DNA of 64,000 bases from Rhizobium giardinii bv. giardinii H152 (GCF_000379605.1 NZ_KB902679.1:37168-101167), one strand, 5' to 3'; numbered from the stretch's first letter, positions 1-8,573 are shown. Numbers and translations: made by a program. Notes: generated by a model from the letters alone, not told the origin.

Positions 1-112
1 CGCGCAGCGCCGCGCCGGCCTGTTTGATCGCGTCTCCGGACTGGTCGAGAAGGCGGGCCGCCGCTTCGGGAATCTCGTCGATTTCGCGCCGCATGTTGGT
101 CTGCATGGTCAT
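1..112 (-). CDS. SIS-domain sugar isomerase/deaminase, N-terminus only
   Basis: Only the first 37 codons are inside the window; the gene runs off the left edge. The start (MTMQTNMRREIDEIPEAAAR) matches the N-terminus of GlmS/AgaS-like SIS proteins, which isomerise or deaminate amino-sugar phosphates. A purine-rich AAAGAAG lies a few bases before the ATG at 112; the ATG at 106 is an alternative start. It is the third gene of the minus-strand run kinase, GntR, SIS, with a 21-base gap from the regulator. In that context glucosamine-6-phosphate deaminase activity is likely. The family call rests on a short stretch and on context. Confidence 0.6.
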   Translation of the reverse strand, partial: MTMQTNMRREIDEIPEAAARLLDQSGDAIKQAGAALR

Positions 113-133
113 GTCTTTCTTCTTTGGCCGTTC

Positions 134-898
134 TTACGATTCCGGCAGGGTCAGTTCCGCCACGAAGTCGTAGGCGTCGCCCCGGTAGAGCGAGCGGGTG
201 AATTCCACGACGCGGCCGGAGGCGAGATAGGAAATACGCTCGATCGACAGGCTCGCCGATCCCACCGGCACGCCGAGCATTGCCGCGTCCGGATCCTTCA
301 GGCTGCAGGCGGAAATCCGCTGCACCGCGCGCACCGGCCGCGACTTGGTCTTGTCGAGTTCGGCATAGAGCGATGCACCGATCCGGACAGGGTCGGGCAG
401 GAATTCGGCGGAAATGCTCGCCCGCTCGATGGCGAGCGGCATGTCGTCGGCAATACGCAGGCGACCGAGGCGCGCCACGAGCGAATCGGCGGCAAGGCCG
501 AGCACCATCATTTCATCGGGCGACGGGTGAAACAGCCCGCGCTCGATCCACTGCGCCGTTGTCGTGAGCCCGCGCCGCGCCATGTCCTCGGTAAAGGAGG
601 TCAGCCGTGAGAGCGACTGCTGCACGCGGTTCACCGGCTTGACCACGAAGGTCCCCGAGCCATGCCGGCGCACCAAGAGCCCGTCCTTGACCAGATCGTC
701 GACCGCCTTGCGCACCGTCACCCGGCTGATATTGGCGTAGTCGGCCAGATCGCGTTCGGGCGGCAGTGCATCGCCGTGATTGAGCTTGCCCGACAGGATC
801 GCCTCTTCAAGCGATTGCCGCAGTTTCAGGTACAGCGGGCCGGAGCCTCCGCCCTGCAGGCCGTCCAGCGGCAGTATGGCTTCGAGATGCTGGGTCAT
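134..898 (-). CDS. GntR/HutC-family transcriptional regulator (NagR-like)
   Basis: 254 residues. A winged helix-turn-helix lies at about residues 20-85 (PPERDLADYANISRVTVRKA, then the wing HGSGTFV). A UTRA effector domain follows from about 105 to 248, as in HutC, NagR and PhnF regulators that sense small metabolites such as amino-sugar phosphates. Its start overlaps the stop of the upstream kinase by 4 bases (ATGA), so the two are probably translationally coupled. The divergent kinase/murQ promoter region carries a matched pair of 16-bp sites (1801-1816 and 1933-1948) that are the likely operators. The effector is unknown; GlcNAc-6-P or GlcN-6-P would fit the pathway. Confidence 0.88.
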   Translation of the reverse strand: MTQHLEAILPLDGLQGGGSGPLYLKLRQSLEEAILSGKLNHGDALPPERDLADYANISRVTVRKAVDDLVKDGLLVRRHGSGTFVVKPVNRVQQSLSRLTSFTEDMARRGLTTTAQWIERGLFHPSPDEMMVLGLAADSLVARLGRLRIADDMPLAIERASISAEFLPDPVRIGASLYAELDKTKSRPVRAVQRISACSLKDPDAAMLGVPVGSASLSIERISYLASGRVVEFTRSLYRGDAYDFVAELTLPES

Positions 899-1779
899 GC
901 CTTTTCCCTCGCATCAGCCGAAAAACGCTTGGCGGCGAGCGCCACCGAACCGGTCAGCGCGTCGGCTTCCGGCTCCACGAACAGGGGCTGGTGCCGCTCT
1001 GCCAGCCAGGGGCGATAGAGTGGTGCCAGCCCGCCGAGCAGGCAAAGCCTGCGGCTGCCGCGCGCCACGACTACGTCGAGCGCCTCGTCAATGGTTTGCG
1101 CCGATGCCCGCAGCAGCGTGACCGCCACCGGGTCGTTGTGTTCCGCGAACGCGAAGACCTTCGGCGCGAAGCGGCCGAATTCACCGGGCCGTGCAACGCG
1201 CGCGAACTCCACCACGTCGCGCGGATCAGCGTTGAATTCCGCCATCACGGCATCGGTCAGCGGCGAGGAAGGGTGGATATGGTCGAAAGCCAGCACGCTT
1301 TCCTGCAGAAGGACATGCCCCAGACGCGCGCCGCTGCCGAGATCACCGATCTGAAAACCCCATCCGCCGATATAGCGGATGTCGCTTCCCTGCCGGGCGA
1401 TATAGATCGAGCCGGTGCCGAGGATGGCGACGGCACCGTCGTTGTCGCCGAGCGCGCCCTGGAGCGCGATCAGCCCGTCGGATTCGATATCGGCCTTCGC
1501 AAACGGCAGGCGCTCCTTCACATAGTGCACGGCGTCGCCGACATTGCTGCCGGCAAGCCCCAGCAGCGCCGAGGCTGAGCCGATCTCCGAGGGTGCGATA
1601 TTCGCCTCCTCGAACGCGGCCGTGGCTGCGCCGACAATATGGATCAGGGCATTGTCGGGATCGGTCAGAATATTGGCGGCACCGCTCTTGCCGCGCCCGA
1701 GGATGCGCCCTTTGGCGTCCGCTACGGCCGCGCGGCAACTCGTGCCCCCGCCATCGATTCCCAGAATGTAGTGTGGCAT
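895..1779 (-). CDS. BadF/BadG-type N-acetylhexosamine kinase (GlcNAc or MurNAc kinase)
   Basis: 294 residues from the ATG at 1779, preceded by GGAGG; an upstream in-frame ATG would add 15 unconserved residues. The phosphate-binding motif GIDGGGTSCRAAVAD is at the N-terminus, AILGTGSIYIA forms the second phosphate loop, and LLGGLAPLY lies near the C-terminus: the ASKHA fold of the BadF/BadG/BcrA family, which includes human NAGK and clostridial MurK. It is divergent from murQ. With the etherase next door, phosphorylation of N-acetylmuramic acid and/or N-acetylglucosamine is the likely reaction. Sequence alone does not decide the substrate. Confidence 0.82.
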   Translation of the reverse strand: MPHYILGIDGGGTSCRAAVADAKGRILGRGKSGAANILTDPDNALIHIVGAATAAFEEANIAPSEIGSASALLGLAGSNVGDAVHYVKERLPFAKADIESDGLIALQGALGDNDGAVAILGTGSIYIARQGSDIRYIGGWGFQIGDLGSGARLGHVLLQESVLAFDHIHPSSPLTDAVMAEFNADPRDVVEFARVARPGEFGRFAPKVFAFAEHNDPVAVTLLRASAQTIDEALDVVVARGSRRLCLLGGLAPLYRPWLAERHQPLFVEPEADALTGSVALAAKRFSADAREKA

Positions 1780-1800
1780 GGATACCTCCGAGAAGAAGGA

Positions 1801-1816
1801 TACCAAAAAAATACCA
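1801..1816 (-). promoter_or_regulatory. operator candidate 1 (GntR site) near the kinase start
   Basis: TACCAAAAAAATACCA. The same 16-mer, with one change, lies in inverted orientation at 1933-1948. Each copy holds two TGGYA half sites 11 bases apart, about one helical turn. It sits just upstream of the kinase ribosome binding site, where a bound repressor would block the minus-strand promoter. Assignment to the adjacent GntR protein is inference. Confidence 0.55.
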
Positions 1817-1923
1817 TTAACCAAGAGGGATTTGGTCTTTAATTGGAATTATCATTTAAGTCGCTGAAATAACGATGTAATTTTAAGCGTCGAAAATTTT
1901 CTTCGCTCAAACGTTAATTTTCC

Positions 1924-1952
1924 CTAGACAATTGGTATTTTTTTGGCATTAA
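1924..1952 (+). promoter_or_regulatory. murQ operon promoter with operator candidate 2
   Basis: A possible sigma-70 promoter: CTAGAC at 1924-1929, a 17-base spacer, CATTAA at 1947-1952. The spacer is filled by TGGTATTTTTTTGGCA (1933-1948), whose reverse complement matches the site at 1801-1816 at 15 of 16 positions. A repressor bound here would sit between the -35 and -10 boxes. The element match is visible; promoter strength and use are inferred. Confidence 0.5.
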
Positions 1953-1976
1953 TTTGTGAAGAGGGAGATTGAGCGC

Positions 1977-2876
1977 ATGCCGTCAGTGAAGACCGAAGAG
2001 CGTCATGACAAATCGGAGGGATTGGATGTGATGCATCCGGCCCTGGCGCTTCGCCTGCTTGCGTCCGGCCAGCAGGCCGCGGCCAGGGCGGTCGATGCCG
2101 CAATCGAGCCGCTTGCCATGGCTGCGCAGATCGCCGCCGACGTGCTCGCCGGCGGTGGCCGCCTTGCCTATGCCGGCGCCGGCAGTTCGGGTCTGATGGC
2201 CATGACCGATGCGCTGGAATTGCCCGGGACTTATGGAATTGCCCACGACAAGGTCGTTGTCCTGCTGGCCGGCGGTGCTGCAAGCCTGACCGATCTCGCC
2301 GGCGGTTACGAAGACGACATGGATCTGGCGCGCAAGGATGTGCGCGATGCCGGCATTGGCAACGGCGATTGCCTGATTGCCGTGTCCGCCAGCGGTTCGA
2401 CGCCCTATGCGCTGGCTGCGGCCGATGAAGCGCGGCAGCGCGGGGCGCGTGTCATCGCCATGGCGAACAATCCGGGCGCGGTGCTCTTTGACGGTGCCGA
2501 CGTGGCCGTCCTGTTGCAGACGCCGCCCGAGGTGATTTCCGGATCGACCCGCATGGGGGCGGCGACGGCCCAGAAGATCGCCTTCAACATGTTTTCGACC
2601 CTTGTCGGTATCCATCTCGGCCATGTCTACGATGGACACATGGTCAATCTGAAGGCCGACAACGCCAAGCTGCGCGGTCGCGCCGTTCGTATCGTCTCCG
2701 ATATCGCTGGTATCGGCGCGACGGAAGCGGGTCGCTATCTCACCGCGTCATCGGGCTCGGTAAAGATCGCCATCCTTCTTGCTGCTGGGGCAAGGGATGT
2801 GGCGGCGGCAGAGACCGCACTGGCCGAAGCCGGTCAAAACTTGCGCCGCGCTTTGTCAAGCGTCGCGCCACATTGA
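1977..2876 (+). CDS. murQ: N-acetylmuramic acid 6-phosphate etherase
   Basis: 299 residues, close to E. coli MurQ (298). It cleaves the lactyl ether of MurNAc-6-P to give GlcNAc-6-P and D-lactate in peptidoglycan recycling. SIS domain: GAGSSGLMAMTDALELPGT carries the loop and a candidate catalytic Glu, GGYEDD the second acidic site, then SASGSTPYA, PPEVISGSTRMG and the C-terminal NAKLRGRAVRIV. The ATG at 1977 is chosen over the in-frame GTG at 1956 because GAGGGAG (1961-1967) is well placed before it. It is the first gene of the importer operon and divergent from the sugar kinase, which would supply its phosphorylated substrate. Confidence 0.92.
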   Translation: MPSVKTEERHDKSEGLDVMHPALALRLLASGQQAAARAVDAAIEPLAMAAQIAADVLAGGGRLAYAGAGSSGLMAMTDALELPGTYGIAHDKVVVLLAGGAASLTDLAGGYEDDMDLARKDVRDAGIGNGDCLIAVSASGSTPYALAAADEARQRGARVIAMANNPGAVLFDGADVAVLLQTPPEVISGSTRMGAATAQKIAFNMFSTLVGIHLGHVYDGHMVNLKADNAKLRGRAVRIVSDIAGIGATEAGRYLTASSGSVKIAILLAAGARDVAAAETALAEAGQNLRRALSSVAPH

Positions 2877-2929
2877 TTTCAAGGGTTCCAAAACCGCGCC
2901 ATGCCGGCGCATATAAAAGGGAGAACGTA

Positions 2930-4189
2930 ATGACCCGCACGACTTTGAAAGGCCTGCTGCTTGCATCCAGCATCCTCGGCTCCGCCGGGCTGGCGCATGC
3001 AGAAGACGTCACTCTGACGATCGAAAGCTGGCGCAACGACGACCTGACCATCTGGCAGGAAAAGCTGATCCCGGCCTTCGAAGCGAAGAACCCCGGTATC
3101 AAGGTGAAGTTCGCGCCGACGGCGCCGACAGAATACAACGCCGCGCTGAACGCCAAGCTCGACGCCGGCTCCGCTGGTGACCTCGTCACCTGCCGTCCGT
3201 TCGACGTCTCGCTCGAACTCTACAACAAGAAGCACCTCGCCGACCTCACGGGTCTTGCCGGCATGGAGAATTTCTCTCCGGTCGCCAAATCCGCCTGGAC
3301 GACGGACGACGGTTCGGCGACCTTCTGCGTCCCGATGGCATCGGTTATTCACGGCTTCATCTACAACAAGGATGCCTTCGACAAGCTCGGTATCGCCATT
3401 CCGACGACGGAGGCCGAATTCTTCGCCGCGCTCGACAAGATCAAGGCCGATGGCACCTATGTCCCGCTGGCCATGGGCACGAAGGATCTCTGGGAAGCCG
3501 CAACCATGGGCTATCAGAACATCGGCCCGACCTATTGGAAGGGTGAGGAAGGCCGCGCCGCTCTCATCAAGGGCGAGCAGAAGCTGACCGACGAGCCGTG
3601 GGTCGAGCCCTACCGCGTTCTTGCCAAGTGGAAGGACTATCTCGGCGACGGCTTCGAAGCCCAGACCTATCCGGACAGCCAGAACCTGTTCACGCTCGGC
3701 CGCGCCGCCATCTATCCGGCCGGCTCATGGGAAATCGGCCTGTTCAACACCCAGGCCCAGTTCAAGATGGGCGCCTTCCCGCCGCCTGTTAAGGCCGCTG
3801 GCGATACCTGCTATATCTCCGACCACACCGACATCGGCGTGGGCCTGAATGCCAAGAGCGCGCATCCGGAAGAAGCCAAGAAGTTCCTGAGCTGGGTTGC
3901 CTCGCCGGAATTCGCCGACATCTACGCCAACGCGCTGCCGGGCTTCTTCAGCCTGAATTCGACACCGGTGAAGATGGCCGATCCGCTCGCCCAGGAGTTC
4001 GTGTCCTGGCGCGAAAAGTGCAAGCCGACCATCCGCTCGACCTACCAGATCCTGGCGCGCGGCACCCCGAGCCTCGAAAACGAGACGTGGGTTGAATCGG
4101 CCAACGTCATCAACGGCACCGATACGCCGGAAGTTGCCGCCGAGAAACTGCAGAAGGGTCTCGACAGCTGGTATAAGCCGGCGAAGTAA
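2930..4189 (+). CDS. sugar ABC transporter, periplasmic substrate-binding protein (CUT1)
   Basis: 419 residues, starting at the ATG after AAAGGGAGAA. A Sec signal peptide (GLLLASSILGSAGLAHA, cut before EDVTL) precedes a type 1 extracellular solute-binding fold of the MalE/UgpB kind: ESWRNDDLTIWQEKLIPAFE, then PTEYNAALNAKLDAGSAGDL near the binding cleft. It delivers a sugar to the two permeases downstream. It follows murQ by 53 bases, so an amino sugar or muramic acid derivative is a reasonable guess for the ligand. A 336-base gap with a repeat separates it from the first permease, which often leads to excess binding protein over membrane parts. Confidence 0.88.
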   Translation: MTRTTLKGLLLASSILGSAGLAHAEDVTLTIESWRNDDLTIWQEKLIPAFEAKNPGIKVKFAPTAPTEYNAALNAKLDAGSAGDLVTCRPFDVSLELYNKKHLADLTGLAGMENFSPVAKSAWTTDDGSATFCVPMASVIHGFIYNKDAFDKLGIAIPTTEAEFFAALDKIKADGTYVPLAMGTKDLWEAATMGYQNIGPTYWKGEEGRAALIKGEQKLTDEPWVEPYRVLAKWKDYLGDGFEAQTYPDSQNLFTLGRAAIYPAGSWEIGLFNTQAQFKMGAFPPPVKAAGDTCYISDHTDIGVGLNAKSAHPEEAKKFLSWVASPEFADIYANALPGFFSLNSTPVKMADPLAQEFVSWREKCKPTIRSTYQILARGTPSLENETWVESANVINGTDTPEVAAEKLQKGLDSWYKPAK

Positions 4190-4235
4190 GCTTGGGTGGT
4201 GGGGGGGATTTGAATGGGGATGTCTCTTGTGAAAA

Positions 4236-4348
4236 GCCCCTCGCCCTAGCCCTCTCCCCGCTTGCGGGGAGAGGGGACTACGGAGGTCGCCGCATCCTCC
4301 TTCTCCCCGTTTGCGGGGAGAAGGTGCCCGACAGGGCGGATGAGGGGC
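4236..4348. repeat. RIME-like rhizobial intergenic palindromic element
   Basis: Two hairpins: CCCTCTCCCCGC/GCGGGGAGAGGG (4250-4275) and CCTTCTCCCCG/CGGGGAGAAGG (4299-4324), enclosed by outer arms GCCCCTC (4236-4242) and GAGGGGC (4342-4348). This layout is typical of the RIME family scattered between rhizobial genes. It lies inside the importer operon between the binding protein and permease genes, where the hairpins may limit read-through or protect the upstream mRNA end. Confidence 0.8.
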
Positions 4349-4525
4349 GGCTCTTGCGCCGGACGATCACTCGCAAAAATGCGAAGCTTCCGCGGAAAAC
4401 ATGTAATCTGAAATCACATCCCACCGGCGTTCCGCTGGTTCAGGCATGCGCGGTGGGGACCGGCGGCGCAGCGCCTTGCCGCATATCGCGGCAATCGACG
4501 AAAAACGGGTCGGAGCGGCAGAGCC
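4349..4525. other. intergenic remainder before the permease gene
   Basis: About 180 bases between the RIME-like repeat and the permease start. No coding sequence with a plausible ribosome site is seen and no clear promoter is recognised. The stretch before the permease ATG (GGAGCGGCAGAGCC) is only a weak ribosome binding site. Confidence 0.5.
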
Positions 4526-5476
4526 ATGAGCAGCGCCACAATGTCTGAGGACAGCATCCAAACACTGGCACGGCCGAAGCGCTGGCATATTCTGGTTTTC
4601 CTGCTGCCGGCCTTTATCATCTATTCGGCCGTGATGATCCTGCCGCTGGTGGAGACGCTGCGCCTGTCGCTGTTCAACACTGTCGACGGCCAGTCGACCT
4701 TCGTCGGCTTGGCCAATTTCCAGGTGCTGTTCGGCGAGGAGCGCTGGGCGGCGGATTTCTGGCGGGCACTGAAGAACAATTTCATCTTCTTTGCCATCCA
4801 CATGCTGGTTCAGAACCCGGTCGGCATCGCGCTTGCCGCCATGCTGTCGATCCCGAAGCTCAGGCTCGCAACCTTCTATCGCACCGCGATTTTCCTGCCG
4901 ACGCTGTTGTCCTTCGTCATCGTCGGCTTCATCTGGAAGCTGATCCTGTCGCCGATCTGGGGCATCACGCCGTTCTTCATGGATCTCGTCGGGCTGAAAT
5001 CCTTCTTCGCGCCCTGGCTCGGCAAACCTGGCTCGGCGCTGATCGCGGTATCGCTCATCTCCGTCTGGCAGAATATCGGCATCCCGATGATGCTGATCTA
5101 TGCGGCGCTGCTCAACATCCCGGACGAGGTGATCGAGGCGGCAGAATGCGACGGCGTCACCGGCTGGAGCCAGTTCTGGAAGATCAAGCTGCCGCTGGTG
5201 CTGCCGGCGATCGGCATGGTGTCGATCCTCACATTCGTCGGCAACTTCAATGCCTTCGACCTGATCTATACCGTGCAGGGGGCGCTTGCCGGGCCGGACG
5301 GATCGACCGACATTCTCGGCACGCTGCTCTACCGCACGTTCTTCGGCTTCCAGCTGCAGCTCGGCGACCGCTCGATGGGCGCCACCATCGCCACGGTGAT
5401 GTTCCTGATCATCCTTGCCGGCGTGTCGCTTTATCTCTTCGGCATCCAGCGGCGCGTCCGCCGCTACCAGTTCTAA
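4526..5476 (+). CDS. sugar ABC transporter permease, MalF/UgpA type
   Basis: 316 residues with six membrane segments; the first is HILVFLLPAFIIYSAVMILP near the N-terminus. The cytoplasmic EAA loop that contacts the ATPase reads EAAECDGVTGWSQFWKIKLP. It pairs with the next gene to form the membrane channel of the importer. The downstream permease begins 12 bases after its stop behind a good ribosome site. Substrate is unknown; see the binding protein entry for context. Confidence 0.9.
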   Translation: MSSATMSEDSIQTLARPKRWHILVFLLPAFIIYSAVMILPLVETLRLSLFNTVDGQSTFVGLANFQVLFGEERWAADFWRALKNNFIFFAIHMLVQNPVGIALAAMLSIPKLRLATFYRTAIFLPTLLSFVIVGFIWKLILSPIWGITPFFMDLVGLKSFFAPWLGKPGSALIAVSLISVWQNIGIPMMLIYAALLNIPDEVIEAAECDGVTGWSQFWKIKLPLVLPAIGMVSILTFVGNFNAFDLIYTVQGALAGPDGSTDILGTLLYRTFFGFQLQLGDRSMGATIATVMFLIILAGVSLYLFGIQRRVRRYQF

Positions 5477-5488
5477 GGGAGAAGACCA

Positions 5489-6328
5489 ATGTCAAAAGCA
5501 CGCGTATCGCCCCTGCGTTCCGGCTTCGTGCATCTGGCGCTCGCCGGCTACACCGTCATCGCCCTGTTCCCGGTGTTGCTGACGATCCTGAATTCGTTCA
5601 AGGACCGCAACGCCATTTTCCGCACGCCGCTTGCGCCGCCGACGGCGAACACCTTCAGTCTAGTCGGTTACGAGACGGTGCTGAAGCAGGGTGATTTCGT
5701 CGGCTATTTCCAGAACAGCCTGATCGTCACCGTCGTCTCGATCTTCTTCGTGCTGCTGTTCGGTGCGATGGCTGCTTTCGCGCTGTCTGAATATCGCTTC
5801 AAGGGCAATACGATGATGGGGCTTTATCTCGCCATCGGCATCATGATCCCGATCCGTCTCGGCACGGTTGCGATCCTGCAGGGCATGGTCGCCGCCGGTC
5901 TGGTGAACACGCTGACGGCGCTGATCCTGGTTTATACTGCGCAAGGTCTGCCGCTTGCCATCTTCATCCTGTCGGAGTTCATGCGCACGGTTTCGGACGA
6001 TCTGAAGAATGCCGGGCGCATCGACGGCCTGTCGGAATATGCGATCTTCTTCCGCCTGGTGCTGCCGCTCGTCAAGCCGGCCATGGCAACGGTCGCGGTC
6101 TTCACGATGATCCCGATCTGGAACGATCTCTGGTTCCCGCTGATCCTCGCTCCCGGCGAAACCACCAAGACGGTGACACTCGGCTCACAGGTCTTCATCG
6201 GCCAGTTCGTCACCAACTGGAACGCGGTGCTATCCGCCCTGTCGCTGGCGATCTTCCCGGTTCTCGTCCTCTACGTCATCTTCTCGCGGCAGCTGATCCG
6301 CGGCATCACCGCAGGAGCAGTGAAGTGA
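5489..6328 (+). CDS. sugar ABC transporter permease, MalG/UgpE type
   Basis: 279 residues, six membrane segments, EAA-type loop NAGRIDGLSEYAIFFRLVLP. AAGGGAGAAG precedes the ATG. Its stop overlaps the GTG start of the oxidoreductase gene by 4 bases (GTGA), so the importer and that enzyme are translated together. Second half of the heterodimeric channel. Confidence 0.9.
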   Translation: MSKARVSPLRSGFVHLALAGYTVIALFPVLLTILNSFKDRNAIFRTPLAPPTANTFSLVGYETVLKQGDFVGYFQNSLIVTVVSIFFVLLFGAMAAFALSEYRFKGNTMMGLYLAIGIMIPIRLGTVAILQGMVAAGLVNTLTALILVYTAQGLPLAIFILSEFMRTVSDDLKNAGRIDGLSEYAIFFRLVLPLVKPAMATVAVFTMIPIWNDLWFPLILAPGETTKTVTLGSQVFIGQFVTNWNAVLSALSLAIFPVLVLYVIFSRQLIRGITAGAVK

Positions 6329-7383
6329 GCGCCAAGCCCATCCGCGTCCTCGTCGCCGGCCTCGGCAATATGGGCCGCAGCCACGCGCTCGCCTATCACA
6401 ACAATCCGGGCTTCGAGATCGTTGGCCTGGTCAACCGCTCGAAGGTCGATCTGGTGCCTGAACTCCAGGGCTACACGATCCATCCGAGCTTCGAGGCGGC
6501 GCTGAAGGAGCTGAAGCCCGATCTCTGCTCGATCTGCACCTATTCCGACAGTCACGCGGACTATGCTGTGATGGCGTTCGAGGCCGGCTGTGACGTCTTT
6601 GTTGAAAAGCCGCTTGCAACGACCGTCGCCGACGCTGAGCGGGTGGTGGCAGCGGCGAAGGCGGCCGGCAGGAAACTCATCGTCGGCTATATTCTGCGCC
6701 ATCACCCCTCCTGGGTGCGGCTGATCGCCGAAGCTAGGCTGCTCGGCGGTCCCTATGTCTTCCGCATGAACCTCAACCAGCAATCGAGCGGGCCGACCTG
6801 GGCGACCCACAAGGCGTTGATGCAGACGACCCCGCCGATCGTCGATTGCGGCGTCCATTACGTCGATGTCATGTGCCAGATCACCGACGCGAGGGCCGTC
6901 GAGGTGCGCGGCATGGGCCTCCGGCTCTCCAATGAGATCGCGGCTGACATGTACAATTACGGCCACCTGCAGGTGATCTACGAGGATGGCTCGGTCGGCT
7001 GGTACGAGGCGGGATGGGGACCGATGATCTCGGAAACCGCCTTCTTCGTGAAGGACGTGATGTCGCCGAACGGTTCGGTCTCGATCGTCATGGACCCGAA
7101 CGCCAAGTCCGACGACATCGACACGCATACCAAGACAGCGGTCATTCGAGTCCACAAGGCCGAGACCGGGTCGGACGGAAAATTTCTCCACAAGGACGAA
7201 GACCTGACGATGGACGGAGAACCCGGGCACCAGGAACTCTGCGATCTGGAACAGGCCTATGTGCTGAAAGCCATAACCGAAAACATCAATCTGGAACGAC
7301 ACATGGATGATGCCGTCCAGTCGCTGCGCATCTGCCTTGCGGCCGATGAAAGCGTGCGCACCGGCCGTCCGGTCAAGCTGTAA
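6325..7383 (+). CDS. Gfo/Idh/MocA-family oxidoreductase inside the importer operon
   Basis: 352 residues from a GTG that overlaps the permease stop. An NAD(P)-binding Rossmann motif is at the N-terminus ([20 protein letters not shown]). The family motif EKP is in [12 protein letters not shown] Gfo/Idh C-terminal domain follows, with [11 protein letters not shown] holding a candidate catalytic His. The family oxidises or reduces sugars, inositols and amino sugars. The tight coupling to the transporter suggests that it acts on the imported sugar or a close derivative. MurNAc breakdown by kinase and MurQ does not need such an enzyme, so its role is open. Confidence 0.85.
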   Translation: MSAKPIRVLVAGLGNMGRSHALAYHNNPGFEIVGLVNRSKVDLVPELQGYTIHPSFEAALKELKPDLCSICTYSDSHADYAVMAFEAGCDVFVEKPLATTVADAERVVAAAKAAGRKLIVGYILRHHPSWVRLIAEARLLGGPYVFRMNLNQQSSGPTWATHKALMQTTPPIVDCGVHYVDVMCQITDARAVEVRGMGLRLSNEIAADMYNYGHLQVIYEDGSVGWYEAGWGPMISETAFFVKDVMSPNGSVSIVMDPNAKSDDIDTHTKTAVIRVHKAETGSDGKFLHKDEDLTMDGEPGHQELCDLEQAYVLKAITENINLERHMDDAVQSLRICLAADESVRTGRPVKL

Positions 7384-7451
7384 CGAAGCATGTTCGTTCC
7401 GGTGCCAGGCAGCGGAACGAAACCATATGCGACAAACAAGAGGCACCTCAC

Positions 7452-8453
7452 GTGGGATCTTTGAATCTGAAATCAATCCGCAAGGCGTTCGGTACCCATG
7501 AGGTGCTGAAGGGCATCGATCTTGAGGTGAAGGACGGCGAGTTCGTCATTTTCGTCGGCCCGTCCGGCTGCGGCAAGTCCACGCTGCTGCGGGTGATCGC
7601 CGGTCTCGAGGATGCGACCTCCGGCAGCGTCCAGATCGACGGAAAGGAAGTCATCACCACGCCACCTGCCAAACGCGGCATCGCCATGGTGTTCCAGTCC
7701 TACGCGCTTTATCCGCACCTGACGGTGAAGGATAATATGGGCCTTGGCCTGAAACAGATGGGCGCCCCGAGGGCCGAGGTCGACGCCAAGGTTGGCAAGG
7801 CCTCCTCGATGCTGTCGCTGGACCCCTATCTCGCCCGCCGTCCGGCCGAACTGTCCGGCGGCCAGCGCCAGCGCGTCGCCATCGGCCGCGCCATCGTGCG
7901 CGAACCGAAGCTCTTCCTGTTCGACGAGCCGCTGTCGAACCTCGATGCGGCGCTGCGCGTCAATACGCGCCTCGAAATCGCCAGGCTTCACCGCAGCCTC
8001 AAGGCGACGATGATCTATGTGACGCACGACCAGGTCGAAGCCATGACGCTCGCCGACAAGATCGTCGTGCTCAATGCCGGCCAGATCGAGCAGATCGGTT
8101 CGCCGATGGAGCTCTACAACAAGCCGGCAAATGTCTTCGTTGCCGGTTTCATCGGATCGCCGCAGATGAACTTCATCGAGGCGGGCAGGCTCGGCGACAG
8201 CCAGGCGAAAACCATCGGCATCCGGCCCGAACATATCACCCTGTCGCGCGATGGCGGCGACTGGAAAGGCAAGGTCATCCATGTCGAGCACCTTGGCGCC
8301 GATACCATCCTCTATCTGGAGACCGAGGTTACCGGCTTACTGACGGTGCGGCTGTTCGGCGAGCACCGCTACGACGTCGATGACGTCGTCTACGCAACGC
8401 CGGACAAGGCGCTCATGCATCGTTTTGGCGCTGACGATCGCGTTCAACGCTGA
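7452..8453 (+). CDS. sugar ABC transporter ATP-binding protein, MalK/UgpC type
   Basis: 333 residues. Walker [10 protein letters not shown] at residues 36-44, Q-loop [13 protein letters not shown], signature [14 protein letters not shown], Walker [14 protein letters not shown]-loop VTHDQVEAM, then a short C-terminal TOBE-like region (usual length is about 350-370, so the regulatory part is slightly reduced). GTG start behind AAGAGG. Last gene of the murQ operon; it energises the two permeases. Confidence 0.92.
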   Translation: MGSLNLKSIRKAFGTHEVLKGIDLEVKDGEFVIFVGPSGCGKSTLLRVIAGLEDATSGSVQIDGKEVITTPPAKRGIAMVFQSYALYPHLTVKDNMGLGLKQMGAPRAEVDAKVGKASSMLSLDPYLARRPAELSGGQRQRVAIGRAIVREPKLFLFDEPLSNLDAALRVNTRLEIARLHRSLKATMIYVTHDQVEAMTLADKIVVLNAGQIEQIGSPMELYNKPANVFVAGFIGSPQMNFIEAGRLGDSQAKTIGIRPEHITLSRDGGDWKGKVIHVEHLGADTILYLETEVTGLLTVRLFGEHRYDVDDVVYATPDKALMHRFGADDRVQR

Positions 8454-8472
8454 TCTTCGAATAACCATTTTT

Positions 8473-8512
8473 ATCGAGCGGTGGCGAAGTCCATCGCTCG
8501 ATCACGTTTATT
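8473..8512 (+). terminator. possible terminator of the murQ-importer operon
   Basis: Inverted repeat ATCGAGCG (8473-8480) and CGCTCGAT (8495-8502) with a 14-base loop, followed by the moderately T-rich CACGTTTATTT. Placed 20 bases after the ATPase stop. The long loop and broken T run keep confidence modest. Confidence 0.4.
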
Positions 8513-8550
8513 TGTGCGCCGCATCATCGGCTTGCGCTCCCTCTGATTTT

Positions 8551-8573
8551 AACATACATGTTTGTTTGTATAG
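8551..8573. promoter_or_regulatory. TetR/AcrR-type operator candidate upstream of the efflux operon
   Basis: The segment contains the inverted repeat ATACA (8554-8558), 8 bases, TGTAT (8567-8571), resembling the ACATACA/TGTATGT half sites seen at AcrR-like operators. A weak sigma-70 match (TTGCGC at 8532, ATACAT at 8554) would place the operator over the -10 box. The probable ligand is the TetR protein encoded at 13111 downstream of the pump. Confidence 0.5.
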
